DNA of 64,000 nt from Proteobacteria bacterium UBA981 (GTDB lineage: Bacteria > Pseudomonadota > Gammaproteobacteria > Ga0077536), in NCBI GenBank assembly GCA_002292285.1, contig DBBP01000016.1, positions 15,736 to 79,735 of the forward strand, given 5' to 3'. The notes beneath the pieces were generated by a model that saw nothing but the letters and a program-made list of their open reading frames with translations, had not been told where the DNA came from and did no database searches. Numbering within the stretch: position 1 is the first letter of the stretch; each line of letters starts with the position of its first letter. Below are positions 54,386-62,364 of this stretch, in pieces. Position numbers and translations under genes: made by a program.

Positions 54386-54763
54386 ATGGACAAAAAACAC
54401 AGACACCCCGGTGCCAAGCTTGTTGCCCCGCTCGACCCGTCGCGACGTCGTGCGCTGATGCGGCTGGGCGCTGCAGGCATAGCGACCGCGGCACTCGCCG
54501 CCGGTCGCGTCCGCGACGCAGAAGCGGACACGGTACGGCTGACCGAGGATGACGCCCAGGCAAAGGCCCTGGCTTATGTACACGACGCCACGACCGTGGA
54601 CGGCGCCCGTTATCCACAACGCAGCAGTGCCGACATGGTCTGCAGCAGCTGTCAGTTATTTAAAGGCGAGGCGGGTAGCGCGTGGGGCAAGTGCACGCTC
54701 TTCCCCGGCAAGCAGGTTAACGCTGACGGCTGGTGCATTGCCTACGCCGCGCGTCAGGGGTGA
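54386..54763 (+). CDS. High-potential iron-sulfur protein (HiPIP)
   Basis: 125 residues. A Tat signal (RRRALMRLGAAGIATAALAA) exports the folded protein to the periplasm. Four cluster ligands are visible: MVCSSCQLF (two Cys), WGKCTLFPG and DGWCIAYA, the HiPIP pattern for one [4Fe-4S] cluster. HiPIPs are soluble electron carriers in photosynthetic and some respiratory gammaproteobacteria. No reaction-centre or cytochrome partner is adjacent, and its placement in a light-regulated operon is notable. Confidence 0.92.
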   Translation: MDKKHRHPGAKLVAPLDPSRRRALMRLGAAGIATAALAAGRVRDAEADTVRLTEDDAQAKALAYVHDATTVDGARYPQRSSADMVCSSCQLFKGEAGSAWGKCTLFPGKQVNADGWCIAYAARQG

Positions 54764-54772
54764 GCTGAAGTG

Positions 54773-54943
54773 ATGATTGATTCAGCCCTGGCTTGTCCTC
54801 CGCGCCTGATTGGTCTCATCGCGCGCGCCGCCGATACGCTCGCGCGGCGCGCGCTGAAGGACCTGTGCCTGCATCGGCAATGGTCGAAGTTCGGGCTCTA
54901 TGACGAAGCGACGTTTTGTCGCCTGACCGACGATCTGTGCTGA
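54773..54943 (+). CDS. 56-residue protein of unknown function
   Basis: MIDSALACPPRLIGLIARAA continues to KDLCLHRQWSKFGLYDEATF and ends CRLTDDLC. Three Cys in the C-terminal part plus one near the start. It lies between HiPIP (9 bases) and the DCC protein (6 bases) in a tightly packed operon, which supports it as real. No family recognised. Confidence 0.45.
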   Translation: MIDSALACPPRLIGLIARAADTLARRALKDLCLHRQWSKFGLYDEATFCRLTDDLC

Positions 54944-54949
54944 CTGGCG

Positions 54950-55342
54950 ATGGACCGCCGACGCCAAAACGGGCTCGATACAAGCGTCAATGGTGGCGAC
55001 GGAAAGCTGCGTGTTTTTTTTGACGGCGCCTGTCCCGTGTGTTCACGAGAGATCGCTTTTTATCGTGGGCTGCGTGATGACGATGCGATCGCCTGGGTCG
55101 ACGTCACGGCAGCGGACTTCACTTGTGAAGGGCTGACGCGCGCCAGCGCTCTATCGCGCCTGCACGTGCGTACCGCAGACGGTCGATTGGTTAACGGCGT
55201 ACCGGCGTTCAGAGAACTATGGTTGCACCTGCCTGCGCTGAAATGGCTCTACCTGCTGAGCCGGCCGCGTGCGATGCAATGGTTGTTGGAGCGAGCTTAC
55301 GAGTTTTTCCTCCGCCGGCGCGCCCGCGCGCGGGCCGCATAG
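54950..55342 (+). CDS. DCC-family thiol-disulfide oxidoreductase-like protein (DUF393)
   Basis: 130 residues. VFFDGACPVCSREIAFYRGL is the defining DxxCxxC motif; NGVPAFRELWLHLPALKWLY and a C-terminal basic tail follow. Predicted thioredoxin-like redox protein. It is third or fourth in the HiPIP operon, 16 bases before the renalase-like gene. Confidence 0.88.
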   Translation: MDRRRQNGLDTSVNGGDGKLRVFFDGACPVCSREIAFYRGLRDDDAIAWVDVTAADFTCEGLTRASALSRLHVRTADGRLVNGVPAFRELWLHLPALKWLYLLSRPRAMQWLLERAYEFFLRRRARARAA

Positions 55343-55358
55343 ACTGGAGCATTATTTT

Positions 55359-56354
55359 ATGAGGCACATTGCCATTGTCGGTGCCGGTATTGCCGGCCTC
55401 GCTGCCGCCCGAGCGCTGAAAACTGCCGGCCTCGGGGTCACGATTTTTGACCGTGGCGAACGACCGGGTGGGCGTTGTAGTTCACGCTACGCTGGTGGCG
55501 GCACGTTCGATCACGGCGCCCAGTATTTCAGCGCCAGGGATGAGCGCTTCGAGCGCGTTGTCGCAGAGCTGGTCGAGCAGGGTTGCGTGAAGAAGTGGCA
55601 GGGCGCATTGGTCGATATCGACACCGCCGGACGCCGGCCCCGTGCGGCAGCGAGGCGTTATGTCGGTGTACCGACGATGCAGCATCTTGCGCTCAAACTT
55701 GCCGACGGACTTGAGCTGGTCAGCGGCACACGGGTCGCGTGTGCCCGCTTGAGTGGACGCGGCTGGCGGTTGTTTGATGACCATCGTAGTGAACTTGGCG
55801 AATACGATGCGCTCGTACTAGCGTTGCCACCGGAACAAGCGCAGGCATTGATGCCGCCCGGCACATCGTTGCGCCTGGAACTGCTAAAAGCGCGCTCGCT
55901 CGCGTGCTGGGCGCTCATGCTCGGGTTTGAGCAACGTCTGCCGCTTGACTTCGACGCTGCGTACGTCGGGAACCCTGAGCTGAGCTGGGTGGCGCGGGAT
56001 TCGAGCAAGCCGGGCCGCCCGCCGGGCGAACGCTGGATTGTGCATGCCGCCGCCGAATGGTCGGCCGCTCGGTTGCAGCACAACCGCGCCGATGTGGCCG
56101 CAGAAATGCTGGACGCTTTTGCTGCGACCGTCGGCCTCGATGATCTTCGGCCTGGGACGATCGAGGCGCACCGCTGGAGTTTCGCGCGCGCACCCCGTTC
56201 AGTTGCCTCCGGCTCGCTGTGGGATGACGAACTAAGGCTTGCGCTGTGCGGTGACTGGTGCCTCAGCCCGCGCATAGAGGACGCCTACTTGAGTGGGCTG
56301 AACGCAGCCGCAACGCTTACCAGCCAACCCGCTACCGTGCTGGGAGATACCTGA
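55359..56354 (+). CDS. Renalase-like FAD/NAD(P)-dependent oxidoreductase
   Basis: 331 residues: FAD loop AIVGAGIAGLAAARALKTAG, GRCSSRYAGGGTFDHGAQYF, VGVPTMQHLALKLADG, LVLALPPEQAQALMP and C-terminal LALCGDWCLSPRIEDAYLSG. Renalase-type enzymes oxidise reduced dihydropyridine isomers; the bacterial substrate here is unknown. GGAG lies nine bases before the ATG at 55359. A frameshifted paralogue sits at 30204-31186, so this may be the only working copy. Confidence 0.88.
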   Translation: MRHIAIVGAGIAGLAAARALKTAGLGVTIFDRGERPGGRCSSRYAGGGTFDHGAQYFSARDERFERVVAELVEQGCVKKWQGALVDIDTAGRRPRAAARRYVGVPTMQHLALKLADGLELVSGTRVACARLSGRGWRLFDDHRSELGEYDALVLALPPEQAQALMPPGTSLRLELLKARSLACWALMLGFEQRLPLDFDAAYVGNPELSWVARDSSKPGRPPGERWIVHAAAEWSAARLQHNRADVAAEMLDAFAATVGLDDLRPGTIEAHRWSFARAPRSVASGSLWDDELRLALCGDWCLSPRIEDAYLSGLNAAATLTSQPATVLGDT

Positions 56355-56545
56355 GGGACAGTATATTTAATTGGTCCGCTCAAGTGTGACGAGCCTAACC
56401 GTCGAAATATAGTCTTTTAATTCCGTTCCGATGGCGTCAACGCTGAACCAACTAAACGAAAGGGTGCTGCGCAGTTTTAGGCTTGAAAAGTCAACCGACC
56501 CTATTGATATTCTAAAAACGACATCGTCTCTTGGCTCCTTGGCCT

Positions 56546-56917
56546 GCCGCCTCCACCAACTAAAAAGCGATTCGAGTCGTTGGAGAAGTGGTGTAGGCGG
56601 TGATTGCGGGAGTGCTCGTGATTCGCTTAGGCGAATCCCTCGGCCTGCGCAATGCTAGGTCGCATCGCTTGTCGAACCCGGAACACTGCTCCTCGACCCG
56701 CCGCCTCCACCAAATAAAAAGCCACCTGATTTATTGCGGCGTCGGAGGAGGCTGGTACAGCGGGAGTGCTCGCGATTCGCTTATGCGAATCACTCCGCCT
56801 GCGCTTCACTTTATGAAGCTTCGGCCCGTTTCCGCTTGTGCGGAAACGTCGTCGCGATGCTGTGTCGCATCGCTCCTCGAACCCGGAACTTGGCCTCTCG
56901 ACCCGCCGCCTCCACAC
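56546..56917. repeat. Tandem ssrA-3'-end repeats packed with small palindromes
   Basis: GCCGCCTCCACCA occurs at 56546, 56700 and (imperfect) 56905, giving units of 154 and 205 bp. Each unit contains perfect hairpins: GATTCGC-TTAG-GCGAATC (56620), then in unit two GATTCGC-TTAT-GCGAATC (56774), GCTTCA-x5-TGAAGC (56803), GTTTCCGC-TTGT-GCGGAAAC (56828) and GCGATGC-x6-GCATCGC (56854). Units end CGAACCCGGAAC. It contains no ORF of note. The remaining bases from 56355 also lack a gene. Confidence 0.7.
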
Positions 56918-56982
56918 AGTCTTATAAATCAATGGTTTAAAATTAGAAATGCCGATCATGCCCCCACAGATACCCCCAAATT
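56905..56982. repeat. att-type flank before the AbrB/VapC module
   Basis: The third ssrA-like end is followed by TATAAATCAAT and paired CCCCCA words (ATGCCCCCA, ATACCCCCA), closely matching 22273-22330 beside the AbiE module. Likely remnants of related integration events. Confidence 0.5.
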
Positions 56983-57181
56983 GATTCGGCTGATTAAGTG
57001 CCTGAAATCAGATGAATGTTATCGTTCCTCCGGCGCTCGCCATGCTTCAAATCGCTCCTGCGCACCGGTGCTGCCGACCGGGTCCGGAGGCGTGAGCTGA
57101 TTAAGCGAGCAAGTAATCCATGTTGTTGACGACAAGTGTCAAGCGGATTAATTTGCCTTACTAATGGTAAGGAGAACGCTT

Positions 57182-57430
57182 ATGTCTACGTCAACAGTAA
57201 CGTCAAAAGGCCAGATCACCCTTCCGCGGGATGTCCGAAAGGCGTTGGGCTTGGGTGCAGGAGACAAGGTCGATTTCGTGCAATTTGAAGGTGGTTTCAA
57301 ACTCGTCCCGCTGAGGAAAGATGTTCGCGGGCTTAAAGGAAAATTCGCCGGCCGCGTCAAACGGCCAGTCACCATCGATGAAATGGACGACGCGATTGCG
57401 CAATCGGCTGTAGAGAGCGAAGAGGGATGA
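57182..57430 (+). CDS. AbrB/MazE-type antitoxin
   Basis: 82 residues. The swapped-hairpin AbrB DNA-binding domain is STVTSKGQITLPRDVRKALG, then GAGDKVDFVQFEGGFKLVPL; the C-terminal tail binds the toxin. AAGGAG lies seven bases before the ATG at 57182. It overlaps the toxin by four bases. Confidence 0.9.
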   Translation: MSTSTVTSKGQITLPRDVRKALGLGAGDKVDFVQFEGGFKLVPLRKDVRGLKGKFAGRVKRPVTIDEMDDAIAQSAVESEEG

Positions 57431-57822
57431 TTGGACTGGATACAAACGTTCTTGTCCGTTACCTCACGCAAGACGATCCAGATCAGGCTGCACGCGCGGC
57501 CCGGGTAGTGGAGCAGGAACTGACGGAGGATGCGCCGGGCTTTATCGGCTTGGTCGTGCTGGTCGAGACAGCTTGGGTTTTGCAGCGGCTTTATCGGGCA
57601 AGTGCCGAGGAAATTCGAGAGACGGTGACTGACCTCCTGGGTAGTCGTGCCATCGTGGTTGAGAACCGTGATGTTGTCGCGCGCGCCCTCGCACTTTCGA
57701 AGCAGAACTCCTGCGGTTTCGCTGACGCGGTTATCGCTGCTTCGGCCTTCAACGCTGGTTGCGACCAGGTAATCAGTTTTGATCGTGGAGCAGTGCACGC
57801 TGGAATGACCCTGGTCGAGTAA
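57427..57822 (+). CDS. vapC: VapC-type PIN-domain ribonuclease toxin
   Basis: 131 residues. PIN-domain acidic residues are in MIGLDTNVLVRYL (Asp5), VVLVETAWVL (Glu), CGFADAVIAA (Asp) and ISFDRGA (Asp), so the active site looks intact. VapC toxins cleave tRNA or rRNA when released. ATGA overlap with the antitoxin. The pair lies between ssrA-like repeats and a transposase remnant. Confidence 0.92.
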   Translation: MIGLDTNVLVRYLTQDDPDQAARAARVVEQELTEDAPGFIGLVVLVETAWVLQRLYRASAEEIRETVTDLLGSRAIVVENRDVVARALALSKQNSCGFADAVIAASAFNAGCDQVISFDRGAVHAGMTLVE

Positions 57823-57857
57823 CAAGCGGTCGCTCCTGGTAGTCCGCAAAAATGCGA

Positions 57858-58223
57858 TCAAGCTGGTAGCAGAAAGTACTCGCGATGCAATCCGCCGAGC
57901 ACTGCCCGAGCTACCACCGTCTATGGCGCGCCAATCTTGTGTCGATAATGTTTTGTATCGGCCGTGACCGGCTGGGTACGAGGGTCTGGGATACCCGGAC
58001 CCAACGACCTATGAGGCCTTGCACGGTTGGAATGATCAGACCAGGTTCTCAGTACCTTGCGCAGATGAGCCTCTGAGAGGGGGATCAACCAATCGAGGCA
58101 TTCGCGACGGATCGTGCCGATCAAGCGTTCGCAGTGAGCATTTGCTTTGGACGTGCGCGGTGGTGATTTGAGAACTTGCAAACCGAGCCGCCGGATCGAT
58201 GCATCGAGTTTGGGCCGTTCGCA
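57858..58223 (-). pseudogene. Integrase-core transposase C-terminal remnant
   Basis: The minus strand reads RRLGLQVLKSPPRTSKANAH, CERLIGTIRRECLDWLIPLS, ARPHRSLGPGIPDP, then a TAG in place of a Tyr codon (GAP-stop-TVVARAVLGG), then LHREYFLLPA and a stop. This is the usual second half of an rve transposase. The 3' 45 bases match the remnant at 24094. Confidence 0.8.
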
Positions 58224-58252
58224 TTCCGCTCGCGCTCGAATAGCGACGGGAA

Positions 58253-59026
58253 CTAACCAGCCGTCGTATCCTTGCGGGCCAGCCGTTGCGCGGCCACCCG
58301 CAGGCGGCTTTGCGCATCGTCGCTAAACCAGATCTCCACCTGCCGCGCGACCCTGGACGACATCTGATCCCGCAGATCGGCGATAAAGGATCCGAGCCGC
58401 ATATGCTTGGATTCCGCGAACGCTTCCGGAGCGAGCTCGCACAGTGACCGCAGCCGTTCCCCTGCCACCCCTTCGATCGCGGATTTCTCGCCGACCGCAT
58501 GCAGCAGCTTGAGAGCTATTCCTTCCTCGGCCGTCACGAGTTTCCCGGTGTAGATGAGGTCCGAGGCGATGAAATCTCCAGCCACGAATCTCAGTAGTTG
58601 ATCCCCGTAGTACGGATTCGGAACCCCGAGCAGAATTTCCGGTTTTCCGATAAGCACGCGACCCTTCGCCGCGTATCGGTAATCGCAGGCCATGAACATG
58701 GCCATCGCGGCGCCAACGGCGTGCCCTCTGATCACCCCGACTACTGGCACAGGGGTCTCCAGCAGCTTCACGATGCACTCGCCGAGCGTGAGGAACAGGT
58801 GGCGTATCTCGGCCCGGTTGCGTGTCAGGGCCCACTCCAGGTCGACCCCGTTCGAGAAAAATTTATCGCCGCCGCACAACATGATGCCGCGCGCACCGCG
58901 CCTGGCATCGTCGAGAGCAGCCGAGAACGCCAATAGTACCTCGGTGGTCAATGTATTGGCGTGGTTGCGCGCAAAGCGAATGTGTACGCAGTCTTCCGTC
59001 CAATCGCAGGTTACCGTGCTCACCAT
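58253..59026 (-). CDS. Enoyl-CoA hydratase/isomerase family protein
   Basis: 257 residues of the crotonase fold. The oxyanion-hole segments are IMLCGGDKFFSNGVDL and VVGVIRGHAVGAAMAMFMAC; the second catalytic Glu region is KPEILLGVPNPYY. The ATG at 59026 follows GAGGGA. It is the last of a four-gene minus-strand set; reaction inferred only at family level. Confidence 0.82.
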   Translation of the reverse strand: MVSTVTCDWTEDCVHIRFARNHANTLTTEVLLAFSAALDDARRGARGIMLCGGDKFFSNGVDLEWALTRNRAEIRHLFLTLGECIVKLLETPVPVVGVIRGHAVGAAMAMFMACDYRYAAKGRVLIGKPEILLGVPNPYYGDQLLRFVAGDFIASDLIYTGKLVTAEEGIALKLLHAVGEKSAIEGVAGERLRSLCELAPEAFAESKHMRLGSFIADLRDQMSSRVARQVEIWFSDDAQSRLRVAAQRLARKDTTAG

Positions 59027-59044
59027 TGCTTCCCTCAACTGTCC

Positions 59045-59926
59045 TCAATGCGGGTTCGGCGACAGAACCTGCAGGGTTTTCGATGTGGTCATGCCGCGGG
59101 CGCCTACGTCCAGCGGCATGACCAGGATGCGACTTGCCCCCGCATCAAGATGCCCGGCGATATGGGTCTGCAGTGCATCCGCGTCGCCCCAACCAACCAG
59201 CGTGTCTACCAGTTCATCACTCCCGCCGTTTTCGAAGTCAGCTTCGCTGAATCCGAGTTCCAGCCATTCTCGGTGGTAGTAATCAAGCGTTAGATAGTAG
59301 GCCAGTGCGTTCCTCGCGAGCGACCTGGCGCGCGTCGGATCCGTCTCCGCCAGCATCATGCAAACGACATTGAGGCCGGCTTCAGTACCGATTCGTTGTC
59401 GCGAGAGGTGGGTATGCTCAGGGGACATGAGGTAGGTCACCACGCCGTCACTGCGCGCACTGGCAAGGGCCTGCAGTTTGGGACCATGCGCCGCGATATA
59501 CATGGGCGCCACGCTGCTGCGGGAAGCACCTTCGGGTTTGACCGCCTCCATGTCATCGAGGTACTTCGATAATTTGCGTAATGGCGGCTGCCAGGTGTGC
59601 CCGCGGGTCGTATTCAAACCCACGTTCGATACGCCCAGGCCAAGTATGAAGCGCCCGCCTGACAGCTCACTCAATGTGTGTCGGGCCTGGACCATGGCAT
59701 GCGGATCGCGCACGTAGATGTTCGCGATACCGGTCGCCACGCTGATCTCGCGGGTATTGGCGAGCAGGTAAGCGGCGGTCGCTATCGGCTCGCGGCCAAA
59801 TAATTCCGGGATCCAATAGCTGCCGTAGCCCAGCGCCTCGATGCCTTGAACGAACTCCACGAGTTCCGAGGCTCGCAGATTGTCCAAAATTGCAATAACG
59901 CCGTGACGATTCCTCGCTGATGTCAT
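59045..59926 (-). CDS. LLM-class flavin/F420-dependent oxidoreductase
   Basis: 293 residues of the luciferase-like TIM barrel: ELVEFVQGIEALGYGSYWIP, then ATGIANIYVRDPHAMVQARH, ELSGGRFILGLGVSN and the late DAGASRILVMPLD. It resembles the TIGR03620 type, best known from actinobacteria. Whether it uses FMN or F420 cannot be told. GGGAG lies six bases before the ATG. Downstream ECH starts 18 bases later. Confidence 0.8.
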   Translation of the reverse strand: MTSARNRHGVIAILDNLRASELVEFVQGIEALGYGSYWIPELFGREPIATAAYLLANTREISVATGIANIYVRDPHAMVQARHTLSELSGGRFILGLGVSNVGLNTTRGHTWQPPLRKLSKYLDDMEAVKPEGASRSSVAPMYIAAHGPKLQALASARSDGVVTYLMSPEHTHLSRQRIGTEAGLNVVCMMLAETDPTRARSLARNALAYYLTLDYYHREWLELGFSEADFENGGSDELVDTLVGWGDADALQTHIAGHLDAGASRILVMPLDVGARGMTTSKTLQVLSPNPH

Positions 59927-60126
59927 GTTGCTCTCCCGATGACTCGACGGATGCTGAGGATCTACCCGTATCGGGCAGATTAGGGAAGTTCTGCAAAAGT
60001 GGCTGCGCCGCCCGCCGGCGGCGTTACGCGAACTTCTATGGTGCTCATTTATCCCATATAAACGGCGCTTCTCGAAGTACGCGCGCCTTGCCCGCGGGTA
60101 TGCTCACTCACTTTTGCCGAGCTTCC

Positions 60127-60891
60127 TTAGTGATTCCACCATGGCCGATCGGAGTGGGCGCGCAGGTCTACCTCATGTGTCCAGGCCGAACGATGCTGGG
60201 TGGCCAGGTGGTAATAAGTATTTGCCACTTCAGCAGGCAAAATCAGGCCGTCGTGTTGCATGCCCTGGCGCTTCCTGAGCGCCTCGAATTTTTGACGACC
60301 CAGCATCTTTCCGAGCGTGTCCGGGGAGTCAACCGCGCCGTCGATGATTACGTGCGCAACATGAATGCCCTGTGACGAAAACTCGGCGTTGAGGGATTGG
60401 CACAGCATCCGTCTGCCGCCCATCGCCGCGGTGTGCGAATGCTGCCCGGCATTACCGCGCATGGCCGCCGTGGCCGATGTGACCAGTAATGTTCCTTTGC
60501 CGCGGGAAACCATCGCTGGAAACACCGCTGAGGCGAGTCGGAACAAGCCAAAGGTACCGAGCTTCCAACCCACCTCGAACGCCTTGTAACTTGTATCTGC
60601 GAGCGCCTTAGTACCGATTTGCGCCCCCAGGTTGTACACGGCGACCTCGATTGGCCCGACCTCGGCCTCTACGTTTGCGACCAGGCCTTCGAGACTGTCC
60701 GGTTCGACGATATTGAGGACGTGACCGGATGCCGATCCGCCCGTGTCATCAATTTCCTTAACGATCCTGTCGAGCCCGCCTGTATCACTGCGGCGACATA
60801 ACACGGCGTGATAGCCCTCGCGCGCAAAGCGGTTGGCGACATTGCCGCCGATTCCGGCGCCCGCCCCGATGACCAGACAGACTGGTTTCAT
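60127..60891 (-). CDS. Short-chain dehydrogenase/reductase
   Basis: 254 residues: LVIGAGAGIGGNVANRFARE, VYNLGAQIG (replacing the usual NNAG), TLLVTSATAAMRG, and an unusual active-site region HSHTAAMGGRRMLCQSL, where the standard YxxxK Tyr/Lys is not obvious. The non-canonical active site puts it in an atypical SDR subgroup. The ATG at 60891 follows GAGG by eight bases. Function unknown. Confidence 0.78.
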   Translation of the reverse strand: MKPVCLVIGAGAGIGGNVANRFAREGYHAVLCRRSDTGGLDRIVKEIDDTGGSASGHVLNIVEPDSLEGLVANVEAEVGPIEVAVYNLGAQIGTKALADTSYKAFEVGWKLGTFGLFRLASAVFPAMVSRGKGTLLVTSATAAMRGNAGQHSHTAAMGGRRMLCQSLNAEFSSQGIHVAHVIIDGAVDSPDTLGKMLGRQKFEALRKRQGMQHDGLILPAEVANTYYHLATQHRSAWTHEVDLRAHSDRPWWNH

Positions 60892-60957
60892 GCCTGAATC
60901 CTCGTTCAATCCAAATCGAGCTGCATTGACGCCAACCGCTGGTCGTTCCTGGAACGC

Positions 60958-61707
60958 TTATAGTTCCAGCGGAAGTCTGTAATATTCGCGCATGATGCGG
61001 TCGCGATGTTCGAGCAGAATCGGGTCAATCGCCGCGGTAATCTCTGCGGGAGTGTGCTCGAACATCGGCCGGGCATCGGGATTGATCGGGCATAGTTCCT
61101 GCGGCTGGATAGCGACGAAGTTACTGAATGCAGCCCAATAGAAATCAGCCGCGGTGACGGCTTGCCCCACCAGGTAGTCGCTGCCGCGTTCCTTCTGGCG
61201 CTTCAAGCGCTCGGCGAGTTGGGCCATCAAAGCGATGACGCGAGTGTTAGCCAGGGCCGCCTCGTCCTCGCGGTAATTGTACTTTTGCGCGAATGGTCCC
61301 GGTTGTTCGCCCGTGGCGGGACGCATGAGATCAAGGCGGCGATTCCAGCCGAAGCCGAGTTCACCACAGATTTCATGACCGATACCGAATACCTCAATGC
61401 GCTCAGCAGGGTTTTCGGGCACCAGGCGCGATTGTGGTGCCAGTCGTTCCAGCAACAGCAATATGTCGTCCCAACGGTTAAGCGGTGATTCGTTGTTCCA
61501 CGCCACGACCGGCGCGCTGTTGGTGCCGGACCAGTCGAGTAGTTCCGGGTTGTCGCTCATCGGGATCTGGTAGGCGCACAGGTAGTCGAGCGATTGGAAC
61601 TCGATCATTGCCTTGGCGGCGACGCCCCAGGCACTTGGCATGGCCTTGACAATGACGATGCGCAGGCCATCGGCCTTGATGGCCTCATTGATATCGACGT
61701 ATCTCAT
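60958..61707 (-). CDS. Glutathione S-transferase-like protein
   Basis: 249 residues. The N-terminal thioredoxin-like part (GLRIVIVKAMPSAWGVAAKA, NSAPVVAWNNESPLNRWDDI) is followed by an all-helical C-terminal domain (YLVGQAVTAADFYWAAFSNF). Glutathione binding is inferred. It heads the GST-SDR-LLM-ECH group, which looks like a catabolic or detoxification set. Confidence 0.7.
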   Translation of the reverse strand: MRYVDINEAIKADGLRIVIVKAMPSAWGVAAKAMIEFQSLDYLCAYQIPMSDNPELLDWSGTNSAPVVAWNNESPLNRWDDILLLLERLAPQSRLVPENPAERIEVFGIGHEICGELGFGWNRRLDLMRPATGEQPGPFAQKYNYREDEAALANTRVIALMAQLAERLKRQKERGSDYLVGQAVTAADFYWAAFSNFVAIQPQELCPINPDARPMFEHTPAEITAAIDPILLEHRDRIMREYYRLPLEL

Positions 61708-62364
61708 ACAGTTAATCCTCGGGTTGTTGCAATTTCGGAATCTGGTAAGGAACCGGGCGGTTGATCAGAAATTGGCTGAAGATAATTGTCAGCGCGGGTC
61801 GTGCCTGGTCGCATTGTGCGGCGCCGGGTCAGCCTGACTCCACGTTCTTCGCATAGCCATGTCTTGCGCCGATAGTGTTCGAGTGATGCTTTGCCGCTTG
61901 CCTGTACCGCCACCCTCAGTCGTCCGGGAGAGTACGAGGCATACCCTGCACACAGGTGGCGCGAGGTGGCGTTAGCGCGTTGTCGCCGTCTTGGCACGTC
62001 ACTGACCATTTTCGGTTGCACACTCCACGGCTTCGAGTTTTCAGGGGCTTGAAAACTCTCTAATGGTGGAGGCGGCGGGAGTCGAACCCGGGGCTTTTTA
62101 CGCCACTATCTCTTTGATTTCTCGCGAGCGATTCGTTCGGTGAGTGGTTGAATGTACCTAGGTGATGTACCTGAACTAGCTTCTAATTATAGCCCAAGGC
62201 GATTCGAGTAATCGCGCGCGGAGAGCTTCAGCGCGTTTTCGCATTAGCGCCGGGTGGTATCTAAAAAGCCATCCAAATATCCAGTCGTTATGGGCGGCCC
62301 CTGAATCACAGCGTTTTTAATGAATTCCCTGAAACTCCCTGCTAAAGTCGGGGTAGGGGGATAT
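61708..62364. other. Gene-free region containing an ssrA 3' fragment
   Basis: 660 bases upstream of the GST and porin genes. A 105-codon minus-strand frame has no recognisable family and is rejected. On the minus strand the ssrA-like end at 62064-62090 is followed by a 9-bp stem (GAGTTTTCA / TGAAAACTC) without a T-run. Confidence 0.45.
62064..62090 (-). repeat. ssrA/tRNA 3'-end fragment (attachment-site candidate)
   Basis: The minus strand reads CGGGTTCGACTCCCGCCGCC then TCCACCA: a T-arm with TTCGA loop, acceptor strand and encoded CCA. It matches a tmRNA 3' end, but the sequence further upstream cannot fold into the rest of a tRNA or tmRNA. Same orientation as the fragment at 22244-22256. 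Confidence 0.6.

Noticed and set aside
61704..62021. 105-codon minus-strand ORF upstream of the GST gene
   Set aside because: Arg-rich, no ribosome-binding site and no identifiable domain; it overlaps the GST start by four bases.
62064..62230. A complete tRNA or tmRNA gene on the minus strand
   Set aside because: Only the T-arm and acceptor 3' strand are present; the preceding sequence gives no matching 5' acceptor strand, D-arm or tag-peptide frame.
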